Source: Fibrobacter sp. UWB15 (GTDB lineage: Bacteria; Fibrobacterota; Fibrobacteria; Fibrobacterales; Fibrobacteraceae). Taken from it: a stretch of 64,000 nt of DNA. Position numbers and translations under genes: made by a program. Shown here in pieces: positions 17,504 to 26,453 of this stretch. Location: NCBI RefSeq assembly GCF_900177705.1, contig NZ_FXBA01000001.1, forward strand, positions 372,001 to 436,000, read 5' to 3'. The first letter of the stretch is position 1. Each line of letters starts with the position of its first letter. Under the pieces are notes generated by a model. The model made no database searches, had not been told where the DNA came from, and saw only the letters and a list, made by a program, of their open reading frames with translations.

Positions 17504-17580
17504 ATTCACTAACCACTAACCACTAACCACTAACCACTAACCACTGTCTACTGTCTACTGTCTACTTCCTACTTCCAACT
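17504..17580. repeat. Heptanucleotide tandem repeat array
   Basis: Eleven 7-base units in register, all ending in ACT: ATTCACT, five perfect AACCACT copies (17511-17545), three perfect GTCTACT copies (17546-17566), then TCCTACT and TCCAACT. The last unit runs into the stop codon of the upstream gene. The array separates two minus-strand genes. The two repeat families share the T/C-ACT end, as if one evolved from the other by unit mutation and amplification. It resembles short tandemly repeated repetitive (STRR) sequences known from other bacteria. Confidence 0.9.
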
Positions 17581-19339
17581 ACACCAGGAATCTCGGGTAA
17601 ATCCAAGAGCATTCGCGGGCGAGCATTTTCGGGAATTCGCGGAAGGTTCCGTTGATTTGGTAAAGGTTCAGGCTGCCTTCCACCGGTGAAAGCTTGATGA
17701 GCGAGTCCGCTCGGGCTTCGAGGTAGGGGTATTCGTCCAGGTTGCAAGACGACACGACTGCACAACCCGTGAGGGCGATAATGGTATCGACCATCTGCAT
17801 TAAAATCTGGTGGGGTGCTCCGTTCAGTCGTGTGGACTTCGGGTTATGCAATACGGCAGAAATCGGGTCAATCACCACCACGCGGTAGTCGTGGTTTTCG
17901 AGTCGCTTGGCGCCTTGGATACGCTTGGCGATAAGTTGTGCCGTTTCGATAGGTGAAAGTGCCGTACCACGCAAGTTCAGAAAGCCGAACTTCGGGGTGC
18001 TTGCGTTCAAGTTGCGCTTTCCGCCCAGCAAATAAAGGCGGTTCAGGAACACGGATTTGGTCAGTTCGAAATTGATGAACAACACGTCGCTCGAAGACGT
18101 TGCATTGCCGAACCAGTCTTCGCCATAGCAGATAGAAAGGCCTAAGTCCATGAGGGCAAGGGATTTTCCGCTTTTCGGAGGTGCGGTGAACAGGAAAAAT
18201 TCACCGGCACGGAGCATGTTTTCAACAATTGTCTGGTCTTTTTTGGGAGCTTCTTCGGTATCGCTTGCCAGTTCAATGAGCGGCTTTCCGTCGAGGGAAT
18301 ATTCCACCCATTCCTGCCATTCCTTGAAGTTCTTGGCACCCTGTTCAAGACCGATCAAGTACTGCTGCTTTCCGCCGCGGAGCACGCCCGGCATACGCAC
18401 CATCATGTGCGGGTTGCTGTTGCTCGGGTCGACCTTGAATCCCTGGGAATCAAGCGTCTTGAAAAGGAAGTCAACGCGTTCGTTATATTCTTCTTCGTCG
18501 TTTGCGAAAATCTTTACCCATGCCTGCACGGAATTTGCCCCTGTGTTCACCAAGGCGGCGCAGGGAAGGTTCAGGGCCTTGTAGTAGGCGAGCTGCTTGG
18601 CCAAGGACATCTTGGGGTTATCGACCACTACATAGCGGTAGCGGAACGATTCGTCCGTAACATCGTCGCCACCCTTCACGGCGTTAATGCACAGGAGGGC
18701 GCCCTCGGGACTGTCGAGACTCTTCATGATCTTCTTGATAGAGTCATCTTGCCCAATGATGTTCGATACGAGCTCTTCGGTGCTGTCCGGGGTATTCGAT
18801 ACCTTGAACGAGATTGTTTCTTCGGGGTCAAATGCGGCTTCTAGAAGCTTGGCGAGGTCCTTACGCCAGTCGGCGGCAGGCCAGGGAATAGAAAGCGCTT
18901 CGGGGTCAATCTTGAAGTTCTGCAGCAGTTCCAAGGACTGGGTGTCAAGACCCATGGCAAGCATCTGTTCCATGGAAATCATGTTCGCCGACAGCGGCGT
19001 GATGATTGGCATGGCAACCGCCTGCGGGGCGGCCGCTGCTTGTGCATGGGGCATGGAGCCATCCGCAGCCGGTTGGGCGTTCTGCGCCGGAGCCGGCTGT
19101 TCCTGAGGGCGCTCTGCCGTGCGCTTTTCGGCGGAGAACGCGCGGCGAAGAGTCTGTTCGACCTCTTCGCCGTCCATGCCATCGTCGCGGGCCTTGCCGC
19201 CGAGCTGGAAACTGGCGTCCATGAAGGTCCAACCTTCTTCCATAGCGGCGACACCCGCCTTGTAGAGCTCGGCTTTGAGTTCGTTCGGACTATACTTGTT
19301 CTTCAGGAACAGGTTGATGGTCTTTTTTGCGTTTTCCAT
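17579..19339 (-). CDS. AEP-primase-like and RepA/AAA_25-type ATPase fusion
   Basis: A 586-residue protein. Residues 1-70 are helical and unassigned. Residues 75-115 are a proline/alanine-rich linker. About 210-345 resembles the archaeo-eukaryotic primase-type domain found in phage and plasmid replication proteins ('AALVNTGANSVQAWVKI', 'NPHMMVRMPGVLRGGKQQYL'). The histidine that normally follows the S-G-x-x-S stretch is glutamine (Q272), and only one acidic residue (D240) is left in the first motif. The C-terminal RecA-like ATPase is intact, with Walker A 'APPKSGKS' (386-393) and Walker B 'VVVIDPIS' (D491). It resembles RepA-type hexameric helicases. The start has a GAGG ribosome binding site. 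No phage genes flank it. Confidence 0.7.
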   Translation of the reverse strand: MENAKKTINLFLKNKYSPNELKAELYKAGVAAMEEGWTFMDASFQLGGKARDDGMDGEEVEQTLRRAFSAEKRTAERPQEQPAPAQNAQPAADGSMPHAQAAAAPQAVAMPIITPLSANMISMEQMLAMGLDTQSLELLQNFKIDPEALSIPWPAADWRKDLAKLLEAAFDPEETISFKVSNTPDSTEELVSNIIGQDDSIKKIMKSLDSPEGALLCINAVKGGDDVTDESFRYRYVVVDNPKMSLAKQLAYYKALNLPCAALVNTGANSVQAWVKIFANDEEEYNERVDFLFKTLDSQGFKVDPSNSNPHMMVRMPGVLRGGKQQYLIGLEQGAKNFKEWQEWVEYSLDGKPLIELASDTEEAPKKDQTIVENMLRAGEFFLFTAPPKSGKSLALMDLGLSICYGEDWFGNATSSSDVLFINFELTKSVFLNRLYLLGGKRNLNASTPKFGFLNLRGTALSPIETAQLIAKRIQGAKRLENHDYRVVVIDPISAVLHNPKSTRLNGAPHQILMQMVDTIIALTGCAVVSSCNLDEYPYLEARADSLIKLSPVEGSLNLYQINGTFREFPKMLARECSWIYPRFLV

Positions 19340-19488
19340 AAGCGCCTCGAATGCTTTATCGTATTGAATGTAGCTTTTTTATTTACAAGAGGGCACTTAA
19401 AAGTGCAAAATGTATGCAAAAACGCCCTAGAAAAGCTCTAAAACGTTAAAGTATTAATTTATACAAAATTTTGTGTTTGAATTTAATT

Positions 19489-19557
19489 CGGTTTAGAACC
19501 GAGTGAGACGAGGCCTCGTTCACCCGTAGCGTACAATTAGTACGTGAGGCGTGAACG
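19489..19557. repeat. Cluster of three hairpin-forming sequences downstream of glnS
   Basis: Three dyads follow one another: CGGTT/AACCG (19489-19501), the palindrome ACGAGGCCTCGT (19508-19519), and an imperfect 18-base stem with a 5-base loop (arms 19517-19534 and 19540-19557; 13 of 18 pairs match, perfect at both ends). No U tract is present, so this is not a classical terminator. It occupies most of the 248-bp gap between glnS and the primase-like gene. Confidence 0.6.
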
Positions 19558-19587
19558 TAACGAAGTATCACGACGGTTATAAACGAA

Positions 19588-21267
19588 TTACTTCGAAGGG
19601 TTGAAACTATCCTTCAAGCCCACCGTTCTGTTGAACACCAGGTGGCCCGGCTTGGAATCTTCGCTGTCGAGGCAGAAGTAGCCCTGGCGCATGAACTGGA
19701 AGCGGTCTTCGAGTTTCGCGTTTGCAAGGCTCGGTTCCACCTTGGCCTGCTTCACGACCATGGAATCCGGGTTCAGGTAGTCGTGCCAGTCTTCGCCTTC
19801 GGGAACTGCCGAGGGGTCTTCGAGTGTGAAGAGGTTGTCGATCAGGCGCACTTCGGCATCCACGGCGTGAGCGGCGGAAACCCAGTGGATGGTGCCCTTG
19901 ACCTTGCGACCGTCGGGAGTTTCGCCACCTTTGCTCAGCGGGTCGTAAACGCAGTGAATCACCTTCACCTTGCCGTCGGCGTCCTTTTCAACGCTCTTGC
20001 AGGTCACGAAGTAAGCGCCCTTCAGGCGGACTTCGCCTTCCGGCTTCAAGCGGAAGTACTTCTTCGGCGGTTCTTCCATAAAGTCGTCGGCTTCGATGTA
20101 GAGTTCGCCGCTGAACGGAACCTGGCGGGAGCCTGCGTTCGGGTCGTTCGGGTTGTTCTCGACTTCGATCATTTCGACCTTGCCCGCTTCCCAGTTGTCA
20201 ATCACGAGCTTGACCGGATCAATCACTGCCATCACGCGGTTGGCGGTCTGGTTCAGTTCTTCGCGGATGCAGAAGTAGAGTAGGTTCACGTCGACCATGG
20301 AATCGGCCTTGGAAACGCCGATACGGTCGCAGAATTCGCGGATGGAACTTGGGGTAAAGCCGCGGCGGCGGTAACCGCAAACCGTCGGCATACGCGGGTC
20401 GTTCCAGCCCATCACGGCCTTCGTCTGCACCAGTTCCAAGAGCTTACGCTTACTCATCATGGTGTAGGTGAGGTTCAAGCGGGCAAATTCAATCTGCTGC
20501 GGGCGGTTGTCGAGGCCCAGTTCAATCAAGAACCAATCGTACAGCGGTCGGTGCGCTTCGAATTCAAGCGTACAAATGGAGTGCGTAATGCCTTCAATCC
20601 AGTCGCTGAGCGGGTGAGCAAAGTCGTACATCGGGTAGATGCACCACTTGTCGCCGGTGCGGTGGTGGGTGCAGTGCTTGATGCGGTAGATCACCGGGTC
20701 GCGCATGTTCATGTTCGGGCTAGAAAGGTCCACCTTGGCGCGCAGGCACTTTTCGCCGTCGGCATACTTGCCGTCGCGCATCTCGCGGAAGAGCTTCATG
20801 TTCTCTTCGACGCTGCGGTCGCGGTAGGGGCTCGGACGGCTCGGCTTACCGGCGTCGTTGCCGCGGTATTCCTGCATTTCGTCGCGAGTCAGGTCTTCTA
20901 CATAGGCCTTGCCCATTTCAATCAGCTTTTCGGCAAAGGCGTAAATCTGGTCGTAGTAGTCGCTGGCGAAGTATTCGCCACCCTTCCATTCAAAGCCGAG
21001 CCACTTCACGTCTTCGCGGATGGAATCGACGTATTCCACATCTTCTTTAGTGGGGTTCGTGTCGTCAAAGCGCAAGTTCGTGATGCCGCCGAAGTCCTTG
21101 TACTTGTTTGCAGTACCGAAGTTCAGGCAGATGGACTTGGCATGACCGATGTGAATGTAACCGTTCGGTTCCGGCGGAAAACGGGTGTGCACGCTCTTGC
21201 GTTTGCCCGTGGCGAGGTCGTTAACGATGATGTCCTGTACAAAATTCGAAGATTCAGGGATTTCCAT
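19588..21267 (-). CDS. glnS: Glutaminyl-tRNA synthetase
   Basis: A 559-residue class I synthetase that charges tRNA-Gln. The signature '[15 protein letters not shown]' (HIGH motif) and the 'MSKRKL' KMSKS-type motif are both present, as are the anticodon-binding beta-barrel segments in the C-terminal half ('KGTIHWVSA', '[10 protein letters not shown]'). Length matches the bacterial family. A tRNA-Gln(CUG) gene is in the same window at 36058, which fits direct glutaminylation rather than the transamidation route. The start has an AAAGGA ribosome binding site. Confidence 0.97.
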   Translation of the reverse strand: MEIPESSNFVQDIIVNDLATGKRKSVHTRFPPEPNGYIHIGHAKSICLNFGTANKYKDFGGITNLRFDDTNPTKEDVEYVDSIREDVKWLGFEWKGGEYFASDYYDQIYAFAEKLIEMGKAYVEDLTRDEMQEYRGNDAGKPSRPSPYRDRSVEENMKLFREMRDGKYADGEKCLRAKVDLSSPNMNMRDPVIYRIKHCTHHRTGDKWCIYPMYDFAHPLSDWIEGITHSICTLEFEAHRPLYDWFLIELGLDNRPQQIEFARLNLTYTMMSKRKLLELVQTKAVMGWNDPRMPTVCGYRRRGFTPSSIREFCDRIGVSKADSMVDVNLLYFCIREELNQTANRVMAVIDPVKLVIDNWEAGKVEMIEVENNPNDPNAGSRQVPFSGELYIEADDFMEEPPKKYFRLKPEGEVRLKGAYFVTCKSVEKDADGKVKVIHCVYDPLSKGGETPDGRKVKGTIHWVSAAHAVDAEVRLIDNLFTLEDPSAVPEGEDWHDYLNPDSMVVKQAKVEPSLANAKLEDRFQFMRQGYFCLDSEDSKPGHLVFNRTVGLKDSFNPSK

Positions 21268-21314
21268 GGTTAATCCTTTAGTTTTTAACGCCGGAAAATA
21301 TAGTAAAATGGCTG

Positions 21315-22442
21315 TTATTTTCTCATGCTTTTGCCAAAACCTCCGCGGCTATTGCCGTTTCGGTTGCTGTTTCCGTTACTGCGGCTGTTGTTGTTTCGGC
21401 TACTGCGGGAATCGTCGTAGTTTTTCTGGCTGCTACGGGTCGTCTTGATGTTTCCAAAACCCTGATTGCTGTTTTTGCTGTTGTCTTCTTGCCAGTATTC
21501 GCTAGAAGAACGGGCGCTCATAGGACGTTTTGCGTTAGTAGCAGGTTGAGCCGGAGCGATACTTCGCGTCGCAGGAGCCGTATGGTGGTTCATGGGAACT
21601 TTTGCAGGTCTGCTTGGCGGTGCGGCGTAATGGTCGTGCCTTGGTGGGGGAGGATTGTGGTGCCTTGGCGGCGGGGGGTTATGGTAACGGGACGGATGGT
21701 GCGGACGCGGTCTGTTGTGGTACCAGCGGTAATCGTGAACGTAAATCAGGTGCGTGTCCCATTCAAAGCGGCTGGTACCCCAGCCCCAGTAATCGTAATA
21801 GCCTCCGACCCATACGCCCGTGCGGTAGCGCAGTCCGGGGTATCCATTGGAATAGGCGTAGTAGACCACATGGGGGTTGTATACGGGGACGTACACGTAT
21901 TCCTTTTGAACGGGTTCAATGATAATTGTCTTTTCTTTAACGACCTTGACCTGCTCGTTAGTTTGTAAGTGCCCATGGTCGTAGGCGGCTTTTCTCATGC
22001 GCTGCACGGCGTCCATCACGGCTTCTTTTTGGGTGGCGACGGCATCGCCTAATTGGTCGGTCCACGTTTGATATTTGGCCATGGTGGCAAGCACTGTCGG
22101 GAAGGGGATGAGCGCCTGTACGCTTTCGTCGTAAGGAAGGTCTTCGAGCTTGATTCGGTCGGCGAGTTCTTGACCTTTGAGGTGCTTGTTCTGGTTTGCC
22201 CAGTCGGCCGCTCCCGGAATTTCGTCACCATGAACAGAAGCTGCCAGTACCTGCACCAGGAGCGGGTCGGGGTAGAGCGCAATGGTCGAAACTAGAGTGT
22301 CGAGTTCCGCCGCAGTGAATTGCTCGTTTGCACGAACAGAAGTGGGCGTGCATAAAATGACTGCAAGTAAAAACCACAGCCAAGCGAACTTGGCTGTAAA
22401 TGGATTTGCTAAACTTTTTTCAGCCTTTAAACCGGTAAACAT
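21315..22442 (-). CDS. DUF3300 exported protein with His/Arg/Asn-rich tail
   Basis: A 375-residue exported protein. After a signal peptide (about 1-38) comes the DUF3300 domain (about 40-165), with '[20 protein letters not shown]' and 'LTDRIK'-like stretches. Its function is unknown. A central aromatic part contains '[17 protein letters not shown]'. The C-terminal third is low complexity: a histidine/proline-rich block (about 235-275), then serine/asparagine/arginine and glycine-rich sequence. Such tails often bind metals or polymers (inference). The start ATG has GGAGG seven bases upstream; TATAAT on the minus strand at 22473-22478 is a candidate -10 element. Confidence 0.8.
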   Translation of the reverse strand: MFTGLKAEKSLANPFTAKFAWLWFLLAVILCTPTSVRANEQFTAAELDTLVSTIALYPDPLLVQVLAASVHGDEIPGAADWANQNKHLKGQELADRIKLEDLPYDESVQALIPFPTVLATMAKYQTWTDQLGDAVATQKEAVMDAVQRMRKAAYDHGHLQTNEQVKVVKEKTIIIEPVQKEYVYVPVYNPHVVYYAYSNGYPGLRYRTGVWVGGYYDYWGWGTSRFEWDTHLIYVHDYRWYHNRPRPHHPSRYHNPPPPRHHNPPPPRHDHYAAPPSRPAKVPMNHHTAPATRSIAPAQPATNAKRPMSARSSSEYWQEDNSKNSNQGFGNIKTTRSSQKNYDDSRSSRNNNSRSNGNSNRNGNSRGGFGKSMRK

Positions 22443-22802
22443 GTTTACCTCCTATAGTTTAAGGTTACTAATATTATACAAAAATTCCATGCTAATTAGA
22501 TGCAGGAAAGTCGCTTTTGGTTGCGTGTGAGCTCTTTTTCGGGATTATTATTCCCAGGTTGCGATTTGTCCACTATGGACGATTTTATTTTTACACACTT
22601 CTTAAACGGAAAGATGATTATGGCTTTAGTGCTGAAAATAGCGAAAAATGAATGAAAATGGATGGTGAAACGGCAAAATTTCTAGAAAAAGGTCAAATAA
22701 TAACGTTTTTCATGTTGTTGTTTTACACAACACATTAACTAAAATTAACATTAATTTTTACACACTTTAATCTATTTTTCTTATAGCTAGATTGGAGGCT
22801 AT
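22443..22802. promoter_or_regulatory. 360-bp divergent intergenic region with repeated ATTTTTACACACTT
   Basis: No gene is seen here. The region is AT-rich and lies between the divergent DUF3300 and cotH genes. A perfect 14-base direct repeat, ATTTTTACACACTT, occurs at 22587-22600 and 22754-22767, with a related GTTTTACACAACAC near 22719. The second copy lies about 35 bases before the cotH start. These are candidate regulator-binding or promoter elements. A TTGGAGG ribosome binding site precedes the cotH ATG. Confidence 0.45.
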
Positions 22803-24602
22803 ATGGGCTATTGGGCTAAAATTATATCTACAACGGCGCTATTTGCGTCATTTACATTTGCGCAGACATACGATTTGCCTATAGTGTTTATTGACACCAA
22901 GGGCAAGTGCCTCGATAACAAGGTCACTGAAAAAATTCCTGCAACCATGAAGGTGCTGGACGGAAAAACGAACAATGTGGCTGACAGTGCCAAGGGCACA
23001 CGCTATGATATCGGTATCAAGGTTCGTGGTCAGTCTTCGGCCATGTTCCCGAAGCCTGGTTATGGCGTGGAAGTCCGCGACGAAAAAGGCGAAGGCATGG
23101 ACGTGAGCCTGTTTGGGCTCCCTCCTGGTGACGACTGGGTGTTCCACGGTCCGTATGTAGACAAGAGTATGATGCGTAATGCGCTTGCCCATTGGCTCTT
23201 TAGGCAGGCCGGGCATTATAGCCCCCGTAGCAGGCATTTTGACTTGTACATCAACGGTGTTTATCGCGGTGTGTACGTGCTTCTCGAAAAGATTAAGCGC
23301 GGCAAGTATCGTGTGAACGTGAGCAAGCTTAAAGAAACCGATGTCGCGGGCGACAGCGTTACCGGCGGTTACATTTGGGCATTCGACAAGACGGGTACCA
23401 ATACGGGTGGTGCAGGCAGCGGTCCCATCGAAAAGGAAGGCTTCAATACTTCGGACGGCCTGAACGTCATTTTGCATTACCCGAAAAAGGAAAATATCCA
23501 GAAGGCCCAGGAAGAATACCTGAAAAAATACCTGAACGATCTTGAAGGCTTGTTCAAGAACGGCAAGAACGGTAGCGGATACGAAAACTATGTGGACATG
23601 ACTTCGGCACTCGATTACGTGTTGCACGAAGAAATTACCAACAATGCGGACTCTTACTGGTGCAGTTTCTTCTTGCACAAGCCCAAGGACAGTAAGGGCG
23701 GTAAGGTGACGCTTGGCCCGGCATGGGACTTTAACCTTGCCATGAGTAACGGAAGCCAGCCTGAAAATGGCGGTGGCCAAGGCGGTCAGGGTGGTATGTG
23801 GGGCTTTGGCGGCGGTGGAAACGGCTTTGGAAGTTCCGGCGTTACCGGTTGGCAAATCGAAAATAGCCAGAAATCAGGTAATGGTGGCATGTGGGGTATG
23901 GGAAGCTCTCTGAAAGCTCCGAACTGGCTTTTGGGAATGTGGAAAGACAGCCATTACCAGAGCGAACTGAAGAAGCGCTGGGCGGAACTCCGTAGCGGTG
24001 TATGGCACACCAAGACGATGGATGCATACTTGGATTCCATGAAAATCTATTTGAAGAACGCTGCCGACAGAAACTTCAAGCGTTGGCCGAACTTGGGCAA
24101 GGCTAGTGGCCAGAACGATCCTGATCCGGAGCCGATGAAGTACTGCAATAGCCAGAGTGGCGGCTTTGGTATGGCTATGGGCGGCTATAATGCTACTACT
24201 TGGGATGGCGAATTTGAACATCTTCGCAAGAAAATGAAAGAAAGAATTGCCTGGATGGACCAGCAACTCGGATTCTCGGAACCGGCCAATCCGATTGTAA
24301 CGGAACCCGTCATTCATGATCCGGACTGGAAGAGCGACGAAAAAAACAAGACAGACCCCCCTCCGATGAATGTCGGTTTGGATGATTTCAGCAGACTTTC
24401 TCCGACGAACTTCTTTACAGTAAACGGCGAATCTCTTGAAATTCAAACAAGCCTGGGCGGAACCTTTGCACTCATAGACTTGAATGGCACAGTGTTGTTC
24501 AAGACCCGTATCAATAAGGGGCTTACGACAATGAGAATTCCGGCCAAGGCGATGAACAAGCATTGGATTGCAACTCTCAACGGAAAAATGCTCGGACGGT
24601 AA
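22803..24602 (+). CDS. Secreted CotH kinase-family protein
   Basis: A 599-residue exported protein (signal peptide about 1-20). Residues about 25-480 form the CotH fold, an atypical protein-kinase family first known from spore coats. Key elements are 'GIKVRGQSSAMFPK', 'LLEKIKRGKYRVNVSKL' and the DFG-like 'GPAWDFNLA'. A glycine/tryptophan/methionine-rich insertion of about 50 residues (about 320-370) interrupts the C-terminal lobe. Residues 530-599 ('FFTVNGESLEIQTSLGGTF', 'STMR'-like end) look like a beta-sandwich sorting or anchoring domain, as in other Fibrobacter secreted proteins. In gut cellulolytic bacteria CotH proteins are often extracellular; the substrate is unknown. Confidence 0.82.
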   Translation: MGYWAKIISTTALFASFTFAQTYDLPIVFIDTKGKCLDNKVTEKIPATMKVLDGKTNNVADSAKGTRYDIGIKVRGQSSAMFPKPGYGVEVRDEKGEGMDVSLFGLPPGDDWVFHGPYVDKSMMRNALAHWLFRQAGHYSPRSRHFDLYINGVYRGVYVLLEKIKRGKYRVNVSKLKETDVAGDSVTGGYIWAFDKTGTNTGGAGSGPIEKEGFNTSDGLNVILHYPKKENIQKAQEEYLKKYLNDLEGLFKNGKNGSGYENYVDMTSALDYVLHEEITNNADSYWCSFFLHKPKDSKGGKVTLGPAWDFNLAMSNGSQPENGGGQGGQGGMWGFGGGGNGFGSSGVTGWQIENSQKSGNGGMWGMGSSLKAPNWLLGMWKDSHYQSELKKRWAELRSGVWHTKTMDAYLDSMKIYLKNAADRNFKRWPNLGKASGQNDPDPEPMKYCNSQSGGFGMAMGGYNATTWDGEFEHLRKKMKERIAWMDQQLGFSEPANPIVTEPVIHDPDWKSDEKNKTDPPPMNVGLDDFSRLSPTNFFTVNGESLEIQTSLGGTFALIDLNGTVLFKTRINKGLTTMRIPAKAMNKHWIATLNGKMLGR

Positions 24603-24623
24603 AACATCAAATCATAGAAAACA

Positions 24624-24651
24624 AAAATCCGGGTTTCGCCCGGATTTTTTT
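24624..24651. terminator. Bidirectional Rho-independent terminator
   Basis: The stem AAATCCGGG/CCCGGATTT with a 4-base loop, followed by a T run and preceded by an A run. It sits between the convergent cotH gene and the gene ending at 24654 and can serve both. Confidence 0.9.
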
Positions 24652-24653
24652 GA

Positions 24654-24923
24654 TTAAAGATAATGCTTGACCTTGTTGACGGGGTCAAGGTTTTCTTTTG
24701 GGGGCTTGGGTACGTAGATCTTGACAGCGTACACGTAATGCTCGGTTTCGACGAGGATGTCGCCTTCTTGCATGTCTTCGTTGATGTCGATTTCGATTTC
24801 GACTCCGTCGCGGGCGATGCGGCGGATAGAATGTTCCTTGAGTTCGTGACGTTCGAACAGGACGTCGATAACCTTCTTGTAGGTGCCGTGATGGATGGTG
24901 CCTAGAATGCTATTGCAAATCAT
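24654..24923 (-). CDS. Small protein resembling the UreE N-terminal domain
   Basis: An 89-residue protein. The middle part ('VLFERHELKEHSIRRIARDG' and 'GDILVETEHYVYAVKI') has the strand pattern and the 'ER...R...DG' spacing of the N-terminal domain of the urease accessory protein UreE. There is no histidine-rich C-terminal metal-binding domain and no urease gene nearby, so a urease role is not supported. It starts 15 bases after the preceding gene and is probably the last member of a three-gene cluster with the TPM-domain gene. Confidence 0.45.
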   Translation of the reverse strand: MICNSILGTIHHGTYKKVIDVLFERHELKEHSIRRIARDGVEIEIDINEDMQEGDILVETEHYVYAVKIYVPKPPKENLDPVNKVKHYL

Positions 24924-24937
24924 TTAAAAATCCCGTA

Positions 24938-25627
24938 TTAAACCGCATCCATGGAGTCGACCTGGTTTACGATTTCAGTGACGGTCGCAATATAGCTATT
25001 TATGCTCTCGATGAAAGCCTTTTCGTTCCGGCTACTGATTGGTGCGCGGAGCGCAGGGTAGGCGCTAAAGATTTGCTGGTGGTTTTCGGGGTAGGTCTTG
25101 TGAAGCAAGTAATAGACCCCGTACATAATCGGGAGGAGAGTCGCATTGGCCCGAGCAAAGAATCCGAGCGGATTGCGATCTTGCTGCAGGTAAATGTAGG
25201 CTTCGCGCAGGTGAATCAAAAGTCCGCGCAATTCGCGTTCGCATTCCAGGCGCAGGCATTCCACATTCGGCTGGTAGTTGGGCAGCGGCTTTGCGCCGGC
25301 GAGTGCGACATTCCTGTTGGCAATATGCAAAAATTCCAGCGGGAAAACGTCTTCGGATGTCTGGATTTCTTTAAGCGTAAAGAAATAGCGGAACTCGATG
25401 TTTTCTTTCTTGGCTTCGCGCAACAGGTTCTGCAGGGGCTTGATGCTTGCGGTCGAATTGTCGCGCAAGATAAAACTTATTGTCCAGGGGCTTTCGAGCG
25501 CGTTGAATCCTTCGACCAGGCAATCGCCGTGAATGAACGCCGAAATCAGGTTGTCGCCCAGAGCTTGCTGTAGCATGCCCGGCCAGTTGGATCTTTGAAG
25601 TTCTACGATGCTCAGGTTCTTTTTCAT
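24938..25627 (-). CDS. Nucleotidyltransferase-like protein with degenerate active site
   Basis: A 229-residue cytoplasmic protein. I place the start at 25627 (MKKNLSIVELQRSN), because GAGG lies seven bases upstream. A longer reading frame to 25804 only overlaps the neighbouring gene in low-complexity sequence. The N-terminal region 'LISAFIHGDCLVEGFN' sits where nucleotidyltransferases have a G-S-x(n)-D-x-D motif, but the serine and the acidic pair are not kept. The 'FPLEFLHIANRNVALAGAKP' segment and the 'LECERELRGLLIHLREAYIY' helix match conserved hypothetical proteins of this nucleotidyltransferase-like type. Function unknown. Confidence 0.55.
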   Translation of the reverse strand: MKKNLSIVELQRSNWPGMLQQALGDNLISAFIHGDCLVEGFNALESPWTISFILRDNSTASIKPLQNLLREAKKENIEFRYFFTLKEIQTSEDVFPLEFLHIANRNVALAGAKPLPNYQPNVECLRLECERELRGLLIHLREAYIYLQQDRNPLGFFARANATLLPIMYGVYYLLHKTYPENHQQIFSAYPALRAPISSRNEKAFIESINSYIATVTEIVNQVDSMDAV

Positions 25628-25634
25628 ATCAACC

Positions 25635-26453
25635 TCACCAGGAATTCCGGTTTCCGAATCCGCTGTTGCCAAAACCACTTCCGAATCCACCGCCAAAGCC
25701 TCGCGGGCTGCTTCCGAATCCGCCGCCGAATCCGACTTCGGGTTCGTCCTTCTTCTTGTTCTTGATGGCGCCGCCGAATAGGAACCAGAAGATTCCGTTG
25801 CCACGCCCGCCGCTGAACTTTGCCATCAGCAACAGGAACGAAACAAAGAGGATGAATAGAATCATGAGCGAGGAGACGCTGTTTTCTCTAAGCTTGTACG
25901 GGGTTTCGTCGATGTTAAGCTTTTTGCCTTTTGCCTTGGCGCCGATTTTAGCGAGCGCGTACGAAAGAGAAAGGATGCCTTCGCTGTAGTTGTTTTCGCG
26001 GAAGGCGGGAAGGAGTGTCTTTTGTTGAACCTTGGCCAGTTTCTTTTCGCTGTAGATTTTTTCGAGACTGGGCGTAACGATGATGTTTTTCCAGCGTTGC
26101 TTTTGAGCGACGAAAATCATGATGCCTTCGCCGTTTTCTTTGCCGAGATTCCACTGTTTGGCGGTGTACCTCGCGTACTTGTCCCCTTTTTCGAATAAGT
26201 TTGCGTGCCCGATGTCGTCGATTAGCACGCAGGTAAGCTCGATTCCTGTTTCTTGGTGAAACTTTTGGGCGAGGTCGTTAAAAAGTTTGGTCTCGGAAGC
26301 ATTCAGTAGATGATTGTCGTCGTAAATTTGACTTTCGCTGGGCTTCTGGGGAAATCTTTGGTCTTCAAAAGATGTTTCCGCCATTGCCCCGAGTGTAAGC
26401 CCCAGGCAAAGGAGTGTAATACGTATGGAAAAACGCCTTAATAGAAACATCAC
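25635..26453 (-). CDS. Membrane-anchored TPM-domain protein
   Basis: A 272-residue exported protein. A signal peptide (about 1-25) is followed by a TPM domain (about 35-165; 'NDLAQKFHQETGIELTCVLI', 'NGEGIMIFVAQKQRWKNIIV'). This fold is known from YgcG-like proteins and plant photosystem II repair factors. A transmembrane segment follows ('SSLMILFILFVSFLLLMA', about 193-210). The C-terminal tail is glycine/phenylalanine/serine-rich ('GGGFGSG' repeats), common in this family. It is the first gene of a three-gene cluster. A role in envelope protein or membrane maintenance is an inference. Confidence 0.8.
   Translation of the reverse strand: MMFLLRRFSIRITLLCLGLTLGAMAETSFEDQRFPQKPSESQIYDDNHLLNASETKLFNDLAQKFHQETGIELTCVLIDDIGHANLFEKGDKYARYTAKQWNLGKENGEGIMIFVAQKQRWKNIIVTPSLEKIYSEKKLAKVQQKTLLPAFRENNYSEGILSLSYALAKIGAKAKGKKLNIDETPYKLRENSVSSLMILFILFVSFLLLMAKFSGGRGNGIFWFLFGGAIKNKKKDEPEVGFGGGFGSSPRGFGGGFGSGFGNSGFGNRNSW

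Noticed and set aside
16210-17526. 438-codon plus-strand frame opposite the TrmA-like gene
   Set aside because: Shadow frame: no ribosome binding site, no recognisable motif, composition typical of antisense frames. The minus-strand frame has clear methyltransferase features.
17504-17580. CRISPR array
   Set aside because: Units are only 7 bases with no spacers and no cas genes nearby; it is a simple tandem repeat.
2880-19339. Prophage or integrated plasmid suggested by two replication-type proteins
   Set aside because: No integrase, capsid, terminase, partition or attachment-like repeats are present, and housekeeping genes lie between the two.
25628-25804. 59-residue N-terminal extension of the nucleotidyltransferase-like protein
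   Set aside because: It lies inside the TPM gene in another frame and is low-complexity Ser/Ala/Asp sequence. The ATG at 25627 has a proper ribosome binding site.
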